This document shows positions 1 through 7,363 of a stretch of 30,120 nt of DNA, one piece after another. The stretch spans positions 1 to 30,120 of the forward strand of contig CAJUAS010000024.1 of NCBI GenBank assembly GCA_910584395.1, in the 5' to 3' direction. The stretch's first letter is position 1, and every line of letters begins with the position of its first letter. Source of the DNA: an uncultured Oscillospiraceae bacterium. Lineage in GTDB: Bacteria; Bacillota; Clostridia; Oscillospirales; Oscillospiraceae. The notes under the pieces were generated by a model, which was not told the DNA's origin, searched no databases, and worked only from the letters and a program-made list of their open reading frames with translations. The position numbers and the translations under genes are program-made.

Positions 1-112
1 TTCTGGTGCTTCGTGTTTTCTTCACGTTGTTTAATTTACAAGGTACACGCCCGAAAAGGGGCTGCCGTCGTTCGTCTCCGCAGGTCACCCCGCTTCATCG
101 GCGAACTTTGGT
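1..112 (-). promoter_or_regulatory. Putative rRNA operon leader with boxA-like element
   Basis: Read on the minus strand, positions 43-25 give CCTTGTAAATTAAACAACG. This closely resembles the boxA-type leader segment that precedes 16S rRNA in Firmicutes, where TCTTTGAAAACTAAACAAG is the B. subtilis form. It lies downstream of two tandem promoters that also point left, and no protein can be read here. I infer the untranslated leader of an rRNA operon whose 16S gene starts beyond position 1. The rRNA itself is not in the window. Confidence 0.65.
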
Positions 113-141
113 ATTTTAACACGCACCTTTTCTCTTGTCAA
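113..141 (-). promoter_or_regulatory. Promoter P2 of putative rRNA operon
   Basis: On the minus strand the -35 box is TTGACA (136-141) and the -10 box is TAAAAT (113-118), with a 17-bp spacer. It is the downstream member of a tandem pair, about 100 bp apart, as is usual for rRNA operons. Confidence 0.7.
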
Positions 142-215
142 CCCCTTTTTCAAGATTTTTGAAAAAATCTTTGCTCCGTTGCCGGAAGGGGCTTCCCACA
201 GGTGGGTGCTTGCTT

Positions 216-244
216 AGCATATCAGACCTTAAGGGAAATGTCAA
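216..244 (-). promoter_or_regulatory. Promoter P1 of putative rRNA operon
   Basis: On the minus strand the -35 box is TTGACA (239-244) and the -10 box is TATGCT (216-221), with a 17-bp spacer. An A/T-rich tract lies directly upstream (245-260) and could act as an UP element. It is the upstream member of the tandem pair. Confidence 0.65.
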
Positions 245-298
245 CACTTTTTTAAGAAAAATCTGCCGCATTTTTCGCGTTTCCGGGACAAACCATAC

Positions 299-372
299 AT
301 ATTGTGGCTACTTTCCCTTCTGACCACAATATCCAGCTTTTCTTGTGTCCTGCCGCCGGCTTTGCCACAATA
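299..372. repeat. Inverted repeat plus third copy of CCACAATAy
   Basis: ATATTGTGG (299-307) and CCACAATAT (324-332) form a 9-bp inverted repeat around a 16-base loop. A third copy, CCACAATAC, lies at 364-372. The repeat sits between the end of the germination operon and rRNA promoter P1. It may be a weak transcription stop for the germination operon or a protein-binding site; no U-tract follows directly. Confidence 0.4.
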
Positions 373-381
373 CTTAGTCCC

Positions 382-1422
382 TCAAGGCCCGGCGGCGGCT
401 TCGCGCACCCGCCGGGTCGCTGCCACCAGTATGGGCAGTCCCCCGCCAAGCAGGATGTTGACTGCGAACAGCCAATCCTGCGCCTCTGCCACCACAGCGT
501 TGGGCAGCCACACCCCTCCGGCTGCTGCCGCCAGCAGCACCGGCCACGCGCCGCCCCGTTTTCCCGTGATCTCCACCGCCGCCAGCGCCGCCAAGCCCAC
601 AAGCGCCAGATCGGACAGCACCCACGCCGCCGTCCCCGCCGCCTCCAACCGCTGGAATGCGCCGGGGAAGCCGATCCCCTGAAGGGCCAGAAAGAAGGGC
701 AGCGGCGCTTTCGCCGTCAGCTCCGCCCCCAACGTCCCGATCACCAGCGCGCAGATCCCCGCCGCCGCCAGCCCCCAAAGGGTCAGCCACCGCCAGCCCG
801 GACTTTCGCCGGCCTTGCGCGGCGCATGGGGCAGAAACATCCCCAGCGCGCCCACAGAGAGGGTCGCCGCCGCAGGCCATACAGCTCCCAGCCCCCGCGC
901 CGCCTCTTCCCCGCCAGCCGGGTACAGGTTTGCAGCGTCCAGATTCGCAGCGCCCAACAAAAAAAACAGTGCCAGCGCCGCCGCCAGCGCCAGAAAGAAC
1001 ACCTGAACCGCCCGCAAAAACCCGCCGTTCCCTTTATATATAAGGTACGCCGCCACCAGCCCCAGCAGCACCGCCGCCAGCCAGCCCGGTATCTCGCCGT
1101 AGTCCGTCCGGCCCAGCCGGTCTACGCAGCTTCCCGCCGTCAGTGCCGCCAAGCCCATCGCCCACAGATAGTAGGCCGCCGACACGCAGCTCCCCAGAAC
1201 GCCCCACTGCCTCTTGAACACCGTCGCCAGCCCTGCGCCGCCCAAGCCGCGCACCGCCCACAGCCAGACAAGGCCCAGCGGGATCACCGCCGCCACACCC
1301 AGCCAGCCCCACGGGCCGAACCGGGCGGCGACCGACGGAAGGGTGGCCGCCGGGGCTAACGCCGCCAAAAACACCCCCACCCAGACCTGCCGGTAGCTTA
1401 CCTTACCTTCCCTTGTCCGCAT
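382..1422 (-). CDS. GerAB-type spore germination permease
   Basis: About 346 residues, almost wholly hydrophobic, with roughly ten membrane segments. This fits the endospore germination permease branch (GerAB/GerKB/YndE) of the amino acid-polyamine-organocation superfamily, which forms the germinant-sensing membrane subunit in the spore inner membrane. I chose the ATG at 1422 because GGGGGAGAGG lies just upstream and the protein then begins MRTREGKVSYRQ, where the first helix follows at once. A longer reading from 1470 adds 16 charged residues without a good ribosome site. It overlaps the GerC-like gene by 20 bases and is the last gene of the operon. The usual order is A-B-C; here B comes last. 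Confidence 0.8.
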   Translation of the reverse strand: MRTREGKVSYRQVWVGVFLAALAPAATLPSVAARFGPWGWLGVAAVIPLGLVWLWAVRGLGGAGLATVFKRQWGVLGSCVSAAYYLWAMGLAALTAGSCVDRLGRTDYGEIPGWLAAVLLGLVAAYLIYKGNGGFLRAVQVFFLALAAALALFFLLGAANLDAANLYPAGGEEAARGLGAVWPAAATLSVGALGMFLPHAPRKAGESPGWRWLTLWGLAAAGICALVIGTLGAELTAKAPLPFFLALQGIGFPGAFQRLEAAGTAAWVLSDLALVGLAALAAVEITGKRGGAWPVLLAAAAGGVWLPNAVVAEAQDWLFAVNILLGGGLPILVAATRRVREAAAGP

Positions 1423-1957
1423 ATAACCGCCTCTCCCCCGTGATCTCGATTTCTCCGTCCCGTATCCCAACCACCGGCACGGTGATTTGTCCGTCGCGGG
1501 CCAGTGCGCTCACCACCTCCATCAGCGACGGCGCGGCCGCGCCGCACTCCTCCAAATGCTTCAGCCGTCCCGCCGGGTCGTCCGCGTCCGCCAGCAGGCG
1601 GTACGCCGACCCCGACTCCGTCAGCCACACCGTCGCCCCGTAGCCGCTGTCCCGGTGGACGACCTCGTCCCACAGGGCTTGGGCCGTGGCGGTTTCCCCC
1701 AAAACCACCTGCCCCACATGGGTCACCGCCAACCGTTCCGACCCCAGCGTCTCCAGTGCCTTCTGGGCGGCGATGACATCCTCCCCCGCCGCGCAAAACA
1801 GCGCCCGTTCGTCCGCCTCTCCCGCAATGGCGGTCACCGCCACAGACCCCGCCCCATCGATCCCCAGCGTGCGAACCAAACTGACGTTGGACAGCTCCCG
1901 CCCCCCGCACCCGGCGAGGAAAAGGAGGGAAAACGCCAAAAATAGCATCTTTTTCAT
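1403..1957 (-). CDS. Short GerC-type germination lipoprotein
   Basis: 184 residues with a lipoprotein signal (lipobox LAGC, Cys17), followed by a Ger(x)C N-terminal domain. GELSNVSLVRTLGIDG-type text after the lipobox, with Arg20-Glu21-Leu22-Ser23, matches the family opening. Normal GerC proteins have about 350-400 residues; this one stops near residue 184, about where the N-terminal region ends, so the large C-terminal part is absent. The stop lies inside the overlap with the next gene, and the ATG overlaps the gerAA stop by 4 bases (ATGA). The compact overlaps argue against a recent frameshift. The ribosome site AGGAG lies 9 bases upstream. Role: spore-membrane lipoprotein subunit of a germinant receptor. 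Loss of the C-terminal part may change assembly. Confidence 0.75.
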   Translation of the reverse strand: MKKMLFLAFSLLFLAGCGGRELSNVSLVRTLGIDGAGSVAVTAIAGEADERALFCAAGEDVIAAQKALETLGSERLAVTHVGQVVLGETATAQALWDEVVHRDSGYGATVWLTESGSAYRLLADADDPAGRLKHLEECGAAAPSLMEVVSALARDGQITVPVVGIRDGEIEITGERRLYADKGR

Positions 1958-3471
1958 TGTTGATTTCTCCTATTTTCTGCGTTGAACGCCGCAGGGCGCA
2001 GCTTGACCCACGGCAGGGGCACGCGGAACAGGCTGTGTCCCTCCACCTGCGCCCCCGGTTGAGCCGCAAAGGGGGTAAGGTAGGCCACGCCGAAGCAGGT
2101 CAGCCCCGCCAAATGCCCCACCAGCACCGCCGCGCCCAACGTGACCCCCAGCAGTCCGCCAAACCCGGCCGCCAGCGTCAGTCCCAGCCGCCAAAGGCGC
2201 ATCCCGCCGGCAAAGTCCTGAGAGGGTATGGTGTACCCCGCCACGCCGGCCACCGCCACCACGATGAGCACCGCCGGCGAGATGATCTTGGCCTCCACCG
2301 CCGCCGAGCCTACCACCAGCCCGCCTAAGATGGATACAGTCTGCCCCAAATTTCCCGGCAGGCGCAGTCCCGCCTCCTGAATGATCTCGAAGGCCAGCAG
2401 CAGCATCACCGCCTCAAACAGCGTGCCGAAGGGGACTTCCGCCTTGGCCCGAATGATGGCCTCCGCCAGCGGAAGGGGGATCATCTCCGGGTGGAACAGC
2501 ACCGCCGCCACATAGACGGCGGGCAGAAACAGGCTCAGAAGCATCGCCCCGTAGCGCAGCACCGTCAGGCAGCGGGACACGATCCAGTTGTCCGTGCGGT
2601 CCTGCTCCGCCGCCAAAAACAGTCCCACCGTCCCCGGCAGCAGGAAGCCCAGCGGCAGACCGTCCACGATCAGCCCCACCCGCCCCGCCAGCAGGTTGGC
2701 GGAAAAGCGGTCGGGCCGCTGGGTGGCCAGCAGTTGGGGAAAGGGGGTCATCAGCTCGTCGCACAAATACTGTTCGATGTGGCCCGCGTTGATGACCCCG
2801 TCGATGTCCATCTCGTTCAGGCGTTCCTTGACCTCCGCCACGATCTCCGGCCGGGCGATCCCCTCCAGATAAAGCACATCCACCGGGGTGCGGGTCTGGC
2901 GGCCCACGATCTGCTCTTCCAAGCGCAGGTGGACGCTCCGCAGGCGGCGGCGCACCAGACTGGTGTTGGTGCGGATTCCCTCCACAAAGGAATCCTTCCC
3001 CGCTTTGGCCGCCGGCTCGTCCTCCGGGTCGCCGATGGAGCGTTTCTCCTCGGTGGCCACCCCGCACTTGAGGGCCTTGTCCAGCCCCTCGAACCATAGC
3101 ACCACCGCCCCCTCCATCAGGGCGAACACCGCCTCGTCGGTGGTGGCCACCTCGCTCACCGACAGGTTGTAGAGCGCGCCGGAAGCCAACAGGCGGAAGC
3201 ACTCCTCCATGCTTGCCTTCCTCAGCGCCTCGTCCTGCGCCAAGGGCCGCAGGATATAGTCGTTGACCCGCTCCGAGCGTACCATCCCGTCCACCGCGCA
3301 CAGGGTAACGACCCGCGCGGGATCGCCCGCCAAGCGCAATTCCCGCGCGGTAAAATCCACGCACCCCCGGAAGGCGTCCTTTAACGCCTCGGCGCTCAGC
3401 GGCACGTCAAACACCGGCTCAGGCCGGGGATGGGGATGCCCCGGCGCGCGCCTGCGGCCAAAAATACCCAT
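1954..3471 (-). CDS. GerAA/SpoVAF-family spore germination protein
   Basis: 505 residues. A soluble N-terminal half (about 1-270) is followed by membrane segments. The family core is clear in the C-terminal half: PFGTLFEAVMLL, then FEIIQEAGLRLPG, then ILGGLVVGSAAVEA and IISPAVLIVV. This is the A subunit of a GerA-type germinant receptor in the inner membrane of the spore. The ATG at 3471 has GAGGTGA 8 bases upstream. It is the first gene of the operon gerAA-gerAC-gerAB, with a 4-base overlap to gerAC. Length is normal for the family. The germinant cannot be told from sequence. Confidence 0.88.
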   Translation of the reverse strand: MGIFGRRRAPGHPHPRPEPVFDVPLSAEALKDAFRGCVDFTARELRLAGDPARVVTLCAVDGMVRSERVNDYILRPLAQDEALRKASMEECFRLLASGALYNLSVSEVATTDEAVFALMEGAVVLWFEGLDKALKCGVATEEKRSIGDPEDEPAAKAGKDSFVEGIRTNTSLVRRRLRSVHLRLEEQIVGRQTRTPVDVLYLEGIARPEIVAEVKERLNEMDIDGVINAGHIEQYLCDELMTPFPQLLATQRPDRFSANLLAGRVGLIVDGLPLGFLLPGTVGLFLAAEQDRTDNWIVSRCLTVLRYGAMLLSLFLPAVYVAAVLFHPEMIPLPLAEAIIRAKAEVPFGTLFEAVMLLLAFEIIQEAGLRLPGNLGQTVSILGGLVVGSAAVEAKIISPAVLIVVAVAGVAGYTIPSQDFAGGMRLWRLGLTLAAGFGGLLGVTLGAAVLVGHLAGLTCFGVAYLTPFAAQPGAQVEGHSLFRVPLPWVKLRPAAFNAENRRNQQ

Positions 3472-3643
3472 GGAAACTCACCTCATTTGAGGTAGTTTGC
3501 CCCAGCCGCGGCCCTTTATGTCCCCAAGCAGGGTGAAACATCTCGAAAAAAATTTTGGATTTAATACTTCCGTAACAACTCTTTTCAAACTTTTGTAACA
3601 ACCCATCTGTATTCTTATACTCGCAAGAGACTTCTTCTTTCAT
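3419..3643 (-). CDS. Possible small gene upstream of gerAA
   Basis: An ATG at 3643 has GGAGGA 4 bases upstream and opens 74 codons. The first ~50 codons run through A/T-rich DNA unlike the neighbours (MKEEVSCEYKNTDGL at the start), then the frame crosses into the gerAA 5' end. I do not recognise the product. The good ribosome site is the only support. It could equally be leader sequence of the germination operon. There is no family match by eye and the tail looks like out-of-frame gerAA. Confidence 0.2.
   Translation of the reverse strand: MKEEVSCEYKNTDGLLQKFEKSCYGSIKSKIFFEMFHPAWGHKGPRLGQTTSNEVSFHGYFWPQARAGASPSPA
3561..3588 (-). promoter_or_regulatory. Candidate promoter of the germination operon
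   Basis: On the minus strand TTGAAA (3583-3588) and TATTAA (3561-3566) are 16 bp apart, about 90 bases upstream of gerAA. Germination operons are normally driven by the forespore factor SigG. I could not find a convincing SigG -10 (CATAMTA-like), so the sigma class is open. Confidence 0.3.
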
Positions 3644-3654
3644 TCTATCCTCCA

Positions 3655-3705
3655 ATCCAAACGGCAAAAGCACCGGCCTTTGGCCGGTGCTTTTGCCGTT
3701 TGGAT
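3655..3705. terminator. Perfect 24-bp hairpin terminator after tadA
   Basis: Arms 3655-3678 and 3682-3705 are perfectly complementary around a TTT loop. The GC-rich core CACCGGCC/GGCCGGTG is flanked by AAAA and TTTT, so on either strand the core is followed by TTTTGCCGTTT. It lies 47 bases past the tadA stop and ahead of the germination operon, so it probably ends tadA transcription. Confidence 0.85.
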
Positions 3706-3751
3706 ATTATTCCGCTCAGGGCGGCCAGAAGGCCGCGAATGCCCGTTTCTC

Positions 3752-4198
3752 TTACCGCCGCGTTTGAAAAAATCTGCCCAGCACCGCGGCGCACTCCTGT
3801 TCCAGCAGTCCGCCCCGCACGGCGGTGGCGTGGTCGAGGTTTTCCGCAAACAGGTTGAGCACCGACCCACAGCACCCGGAGCGCCCCTCCCGCGCCCCGT
3901 ACCAGAGGTTGGAAAGCCGCGCGTTCCAGATCGCCCCCGCGCACATGGGGCACGGCTCCAAGGTCACATAGAGGGAGCAGCCCGTCAGCCGCCACGACCC
4001 CACCCGGCGGCAGGCGTCCTCGATGGCCTCCACCTCCGCGTGGCGGGTGGCGGAGGCCAGCTCCTCCCGGCGGTTTCGCCCCCGGCCAATGATCTCCCCT
4101 TGGGAGCTTACCACCACGCACCCCACCGGCACGTCCCCGGTGGCCAGACACTCCTCCGCCAGCGCCAGCGCGGCGCGCATATAGTCCTCGTGGGTCAT
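3752..4198 (-). CDS. tadA: tRNA-specific adenosine deaminase TadA
   Basis: 148 residues. It deaminates the wobble adenosine of tRNA-Arg(ACG) to inosine in the cytoplasm. The zinc deaminase motifs are complete: HAE at residues 53-55 (His53 zinc ligand, Glu55 proton shuttle) and PCPMC at 82-86 (Cys83 and Cys86 zinc ligands). VPVGCVVV (23-30) is the usual N-terminal strand. I chose ATG 4198, giving MTHEDYMRAAL, because AGGAGG lies 8 bases upstream; the longer frame from 4234 lacks this. Length is normal. It is divergent from mntP, and their promoters overlap. Confidence 0.93.
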   Translation of the reverse strand: MTHEDYMRAALALAEECLATGDVPVGCVVVSSQGEIIGRGRNRREELASATRHAEVEAIEDACRRVGSWRLTGCSLYVTLEPCPMCAGAIWNARLSNLWYGAREGRSGCCGSVLNLFAENLDHATAVRGGLLEQECAAVLGRFFQTRR

Positions 4199-4227
4199 TT
4201 CCCCGCCTCCTGTCATACTTTTGCCCG

Positions 4228-4256
4228 TTGCCACATAGCTTGTCTTGTGCTATACT
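4228..4256 (+). promoter_or_regulatory. mntP promoter
   Basis: TTGCCA (4228-4233) and TATACT (4251-4256) with a 17-bp spacer, 42 bases upstream of the mntP ATG. The predicted leader is only about 36 bases, too short for the yybP-ykoY manganese riboswitch that precedes many mntP genes. Confidence 0.6.
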
Positions 4257-4260
4257 TCAA
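4232..4260 (-). promoter_or_regulatory. Candidate tadA promoter, overlapping the mntP promoter
   Basis: On the minus strand TTGAAG (4255-4260) and TATGTG (4232-4237) with a 17-bp spacer, 33 bases upstream of the tadA ATG. It lies almost exactly face to face with the mntP promoter, so the two may exclude each other. Confidence 0.4.
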
Positions 4261-4298
4261 TTTCCGATCCCCGTTTCCATACAATGGAGGGAACTCAT

Positions 4299-4862
4299 AT
4301 GATCCAACTGCTGTTGATCGCCGTCAGCCTTGCGCTGGATGCCATGGCCGTGTCCGTCTCCGTGGGCATCGCCAACCCCCGCGCCGCTCTCAAGCAGGGC
4401 CTCCGTATGGGCCTTTGGTTTGGCGCGTTCCAGTTCGGAATGCCCCTGCTGGGCTTCCTGTTGGGGCGCACCCTGTCCGTCTATGTGGAGGCCGTTGCGC
4501 CCTTTGTGGCCTTTGCCCTGCTGGCCTTTGTGGGCGGACGCATGGTGCTGGATTCCCTGCAAAACAAGGACTGCCAGCTCCCGGAGGCCGCCGCCGGCGA
4601 CCTCACCGCCCGCCGCCTGTTTGCTTTGGCGGTGGCCACCAGCATCGACGCCTTGGCCGTTGGCGTCAGCGCGGCGTTCATGGCCCTCCCCCTGTTCCTC
4701 TCCTGCGCCGTCATCGGCATGACCGCCTTTTTGCTCTCCCTACTGGGCGTGCTGGTGGGCAAAAAACTGGGCTGCGTCTTTCAGCGCTGGGCGCAGGTGT
4801 TTGGCGGCTGCGTGTTGATTTTGATCGGCCTGAAATTCTTGGCCGAACGGCTCTTTTTCTGA
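4299..4862 (+). CDS. mntP: Manganese efflux pump MntP
   Basis: 187 residues, six predicted membrane helices in two similar halves. It exports Mn(II) from the cytoplasm. The family signatures are seen in both halves: SLALDAMAVSVSVG at about residues 9-22 and ATSIDALAVGVSAAF at about 111-125, each with the conserved Asp. I chose ATG 4299 because GGAGGG lies 7 bases upstream; the frame opens at 4245 but the added residues are not hydrophobic and have no ribosome site. It is a single-gene unit with its own promoter and a terminator 13 bases past the stop. Length is normal. Confidence 0.93.
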   Translation: MIQLLLIAVSLALDAMAVSVSVGIANPRAALKQGLRMGLWFGAFQFGMPLLGFLLGRTLSVYVEAVAPFVAFALLAFVGGRMVLDSLQNKDCQLPEAAAGDLTARRLFALAVATSIDALAVGVSAAFMALPLFLSCAVIGMTAFLLSLLGVLVGKKLGCVFQRWAQVFGGCVLILIGLKFLAERLFF

Positions 4863-4874
4863 GCCTCTTTTTGC

Positions 4875-4910
4875 AAAAATACCTCCGGGCGTACGCTCGG
4901 AGGTATTTTT
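4875..4910. terminator. Bidirectional terminator between mntP and ygfK-like gene
   Basis: AAAAATACCTCCG (4875-4887) pairs with CGGAGGTATTTTT (4898-4910); the inner GCGTACGC is itself self-complementary. A- and T-runs on both sides let it work in both directions for these two converging genes. Confidence 0.85.
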
Positions 4911-4914
4911 ATAT

Positions 4915-7338
4915 TTACGGCCAAAGGGACACCTGATCGTCGTTTTTCCGGCGATTGGGGTCGAGTAAGTAGGGATAATCGGTAAAAATAGTCTCCATCA
5001 GCTCCTGAACCTCGCCGGGGATGGACAGATCCACATCCCGCAGGGAGGCGTCGCGCACCTTTCCGCCCAGACGTAGCCGCACTTTGCGGCTCAAGAAGTC
5101 CAGCACCACAAAGCCGTCGTTCCCGCTCTTGGTAAAGGCCTCGGTGGTCTCAAAGAGGGTGAACTTGTCCCGCCACGGCGCGCCCTCGTACGGGCAGAAG
5201 GACGCGCACAGACCGCAGGCGCAGCACAGGGCGTCCAGATGGAGGATCTGGGGGTTGCGCTTGGTGAGAACGGTGATGGGTACGTTGGCCCGGTTGGGGC
5301 ACACGTCCACACAGCACTCGCACACCGTGGCGCATTCCAGACAGCGGTGGCACTCCTCCTCCGCCTCGCCGGAGGGCAGGAGCTTCCCTTTCTTGCCCAT
5401 CGCGCCGCCCCGCCGCCCGGCGGGGTGGGGATAGGGCTTGGCCGGGCCAAGGAGACCGTCCACCACCCGGTGGGCCGCGGCGATCGCGCCGGGCAAGTCC
5501 TCCCCGCCGTCCCCCAAAAAGAAGATGCGCTCGCGCATATCGTCTGCGGAGAGCGCGCCCTCGTCCAGCGCCAATTGATCCCCGTCCCATTCGTCCTCCG
5601 GGGTCTCCCGGGCGTCCACCACGTGGCTGTAGCCCGTCTTCAACAGCTTTTCCCCTTCGGGAACCGCCCCGCCAAGGCGCACGTCCACCTCCATCACGTC
5701 CAGAAGCTGCGCGTCCAAATCAATGATCTCGGCGGCCTTCGCCCCCTTGCGGCGCAGCGCGCCGCCCAGCGCCGCAGTGTGCTCAAACAGGGTCACAGGC
5801 ACGCCCCGGCGGGCAAAGAGAAACGCCGTGGCCATTCCCGCCGCGCCGCCGCCCAAAACGGCAATGCGCTGCCCCGTCAGCGGTTCGGCTGTCTCCAGCC
5901 GCGCCAGCAAATCCTTCCACGCCGCGTCGGCGCACAGGGCCTCCGCCTCCCGGGTGGTCACCGCTTCGTCGTAAAACACCCGCGTACACCGCTCCCGGCA
6001 GGGCTGATGGCAAAACGCCCCGGTCATATGGGGCAAGGGATTGCGGTCAAGGATCACCTGAAGGGCGTCGCGGAAGCGTCCGTCGCTCATCAGCCGCAGC
6101 GCGCCGGGGATGTCCTCTCCAAAGGGGCAGCCGCCTTGGCAGGGGGCGGTAAAGCAGTCCATCATCGGCGGCTTCCCCGCCTGACGGGGTCGGGGCGGCA
6201 GCTCCTTGCGCCGGTAGTGGGGTTCTTGCTCCAGCGCGTCCGCCAACGCCCGCAGCTCCTCTGCGGCCGGGGCGCGCCCCGCCGCCGGGGTCTTTACCGC
6301 GGCCAGCGTCCGGGCCATTTGCCGCAATCGGAGATAGCCGCCGGGCTTGAGCAGGGTGGTACACACGCTGACGGCAGGGAAGCCCTGCCCCGCCAGACGG
6401 GCCACGTTCAGCTGATCCGCCCCGCCGGCGTAATAGAGAGGCAGCCCGGGGCAGCGCTCCGCCACCTCCGCCGCCAGCCGCAGCGTCTCCGGGGCGAAGG
6501 ACGGCCCGGTGCGCTGTGCGCCCTCCCCGTCCGGTGCGCTCCCGGACACCTCCGCCCCAAGGGAAACCCCCTTGGCGGCGGCGGCCGCCGCCAGCTCCGC
6601 CAGCCGTCCGGCCAGAGAATCCACCCTTCCGGCCCATGTCAGGTCAAGGCGCACCAGCACATGAAGTCCCCGCTCCAGCAGCAGCTCCGCGCCGGAAAGG
6701 TCGCCGTCCGGGGGCAGGGTCAGGCGCGCTACGTTGGAAATGCAGGTGTCCAGCTCGTCCGCTTCCTCCCGCTGGAGGTTGGTAAAGCGGCTCACCGCCC
6801 CTTTTGCGGCGGCAAGGCAGTTCTTCCAAAGGTCGGTCTCGGCGGCGTTTTGCAGGGTGTCCAGATACTCCTGAACGTCGCTGCGCTCCAAAAACGCCCG
6901 CTCGCCGGGCAAAGCCATGGTCAGGCACACCCCGGCGGGGTCGCCCAAGCCCAGCTCCCGGCAGAGCATCTGGATGAGAATGCTGCCCTTGATGGCTTCG
7001 GCGGCGGCCTGACGGATGCTCAATGCGCCGAGACGCTCCCTCCGGCGGCAAACGCCGCCGCTGTCCACCTCCAGCTCCGCCGCCGCGCCCCCCAGCGGGG
7101 CAAGGGACAGCAGCCGTGCGCCCGCCACATAGGCGCACAGCAAATTTTGGGCCAACAGACCGTGAGGGCCGGGGGCAGTGCCCAACGGCAGATCCAGCCG
7201 CCCGAAGGGCAGCTCCACCGCCGCCGCGCCGCCGCGGTAACCGGGGGAGACGGAAAAGACCGTAGAGGTCATCTCCAGCTCCCGGGCCACGTGCTCCACC
7301 ATCCGGGCCATGGGCAGGGGTTGCAAAAGATTCGTCAT
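4915..7338 (-). CDS. YgfK-like iron-sulfur flavoprotein (putative selenate reductase subunit family)
   Basis: 807 residues. Domains in order: an N-terminal barrel-like region (1-370); a GltD-type Fer4 segment with Cys395, Cys400, Cys404 and Cys443, Cys447, Cys451; an FAD-binding Rossmann motif AVLGGGAAGMATA (493-505); a second nucleotide-site remnant FFLGDGG (606-612); then two C-terminal 4Fe-4S motifs, CHRCLECATVCECC (663-676) with CVDVCPNRANV, and CCACGLCASFCP (705-716). The C-terminal part closely recalls E. coli YgfK. YgfK has about 1030 residues; the shortfall seems to lie between the FAD motif and the GD motif, where the second NAD(P)H-binding Rossmann fold normally sits. Cytoplasmic. 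The ribosome site AAGGAGG lies 10 bases from ATG 7338. It follows the parvulin gene by 25 bases, so the two may be co-transcribed. Electron donor and substrate are unknown. Confidence 0.75.
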   Translation of the reverse strand: MTNLLQPLPMARMVEHVARELEMTSTVFSVSPGYRGGAAAVELPFGRLDLPLGTAPGPHGLLAQNLLCAYVAGARLLSLAPLGGAAAELEVDSGGVCRRRERLGALSIRQAAAEAIKGSILIQMLCRELGLGDPAGVCLTMALPGERAFLERSDVQEYLDTLQNAAETDLWKNCLAAAKGAVSRFTNLQREEADELDTCISNVARLTLPPDGDLSGAELLLERGLHVLVRLDLTWAGRVDSLAGRLAELAAAAAAKGVSLGAEVSGSAPDGEGAQRTGPSFAPETLRLAAEVAERCPGLPLYYAGGADQLNVARLAGQGFPAVSVCTTLLKPGGYLRLRQMARTLAAVKTPAAGRAPAAEELRALADALEQEPHYRRKELPPRPRQAGKPPMMDCFTAPCQGGCPFGEDIPGALRLMSDGRFRDALQVILDRNPLPHMTGAFCHQPCRERCTRVFYDEAVTTREAEALCADAAWKDLLARLETAEPLTGQRIAVLGGGAAGMATAFLFARRGVPVTLFEHTAALGGALRRKGAKAAEIIDLDAQLLDVMEVDVRLGGAVPEGEKLLKTGYSHVVDARETPEDEWDGDQLALDEGALSADDMRERIFFLGDGGEDLPGAIAAAHRVVDGLLGPAKPYPHPAGRRGGAMGKKGKLLPSGEAEEECHRCLECATVCECCVDVCPNRANVPITVLTKRNPQILHLDALCCACGLCASFCPYEGAPWRDKFTLFETTEAFTKSGNDGFVVLDFLSRKVRLRLGGKVRDASLRDVDLSIPGEVQELMETIFTDYPYLLDPNRRKNDDQVSLWP

Positions 7339-7363
7339 GGGGGCGTCGCCTCCTTGTCTGCTC

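Noticed and set aside
304..1359. Long + strand reading frame (351 codons) opposite the germination genes
   Set aside because: It is Arg/Pro/Gln-rich, the usual mirror of a GC-rich gene on the other strand, and has no recognisable domain. The same applies to the long opposite frames at 5239-7563, 21037-22455, 22641-23897 and 14900-15871.
4199..4298. Manganese (yybP-ykoY) riboswitch before mntP
   Set aside because: The predicted leader is only about 36 bases and the whole gap is 100 bases, filled by two promoters; there is no room for the fold.
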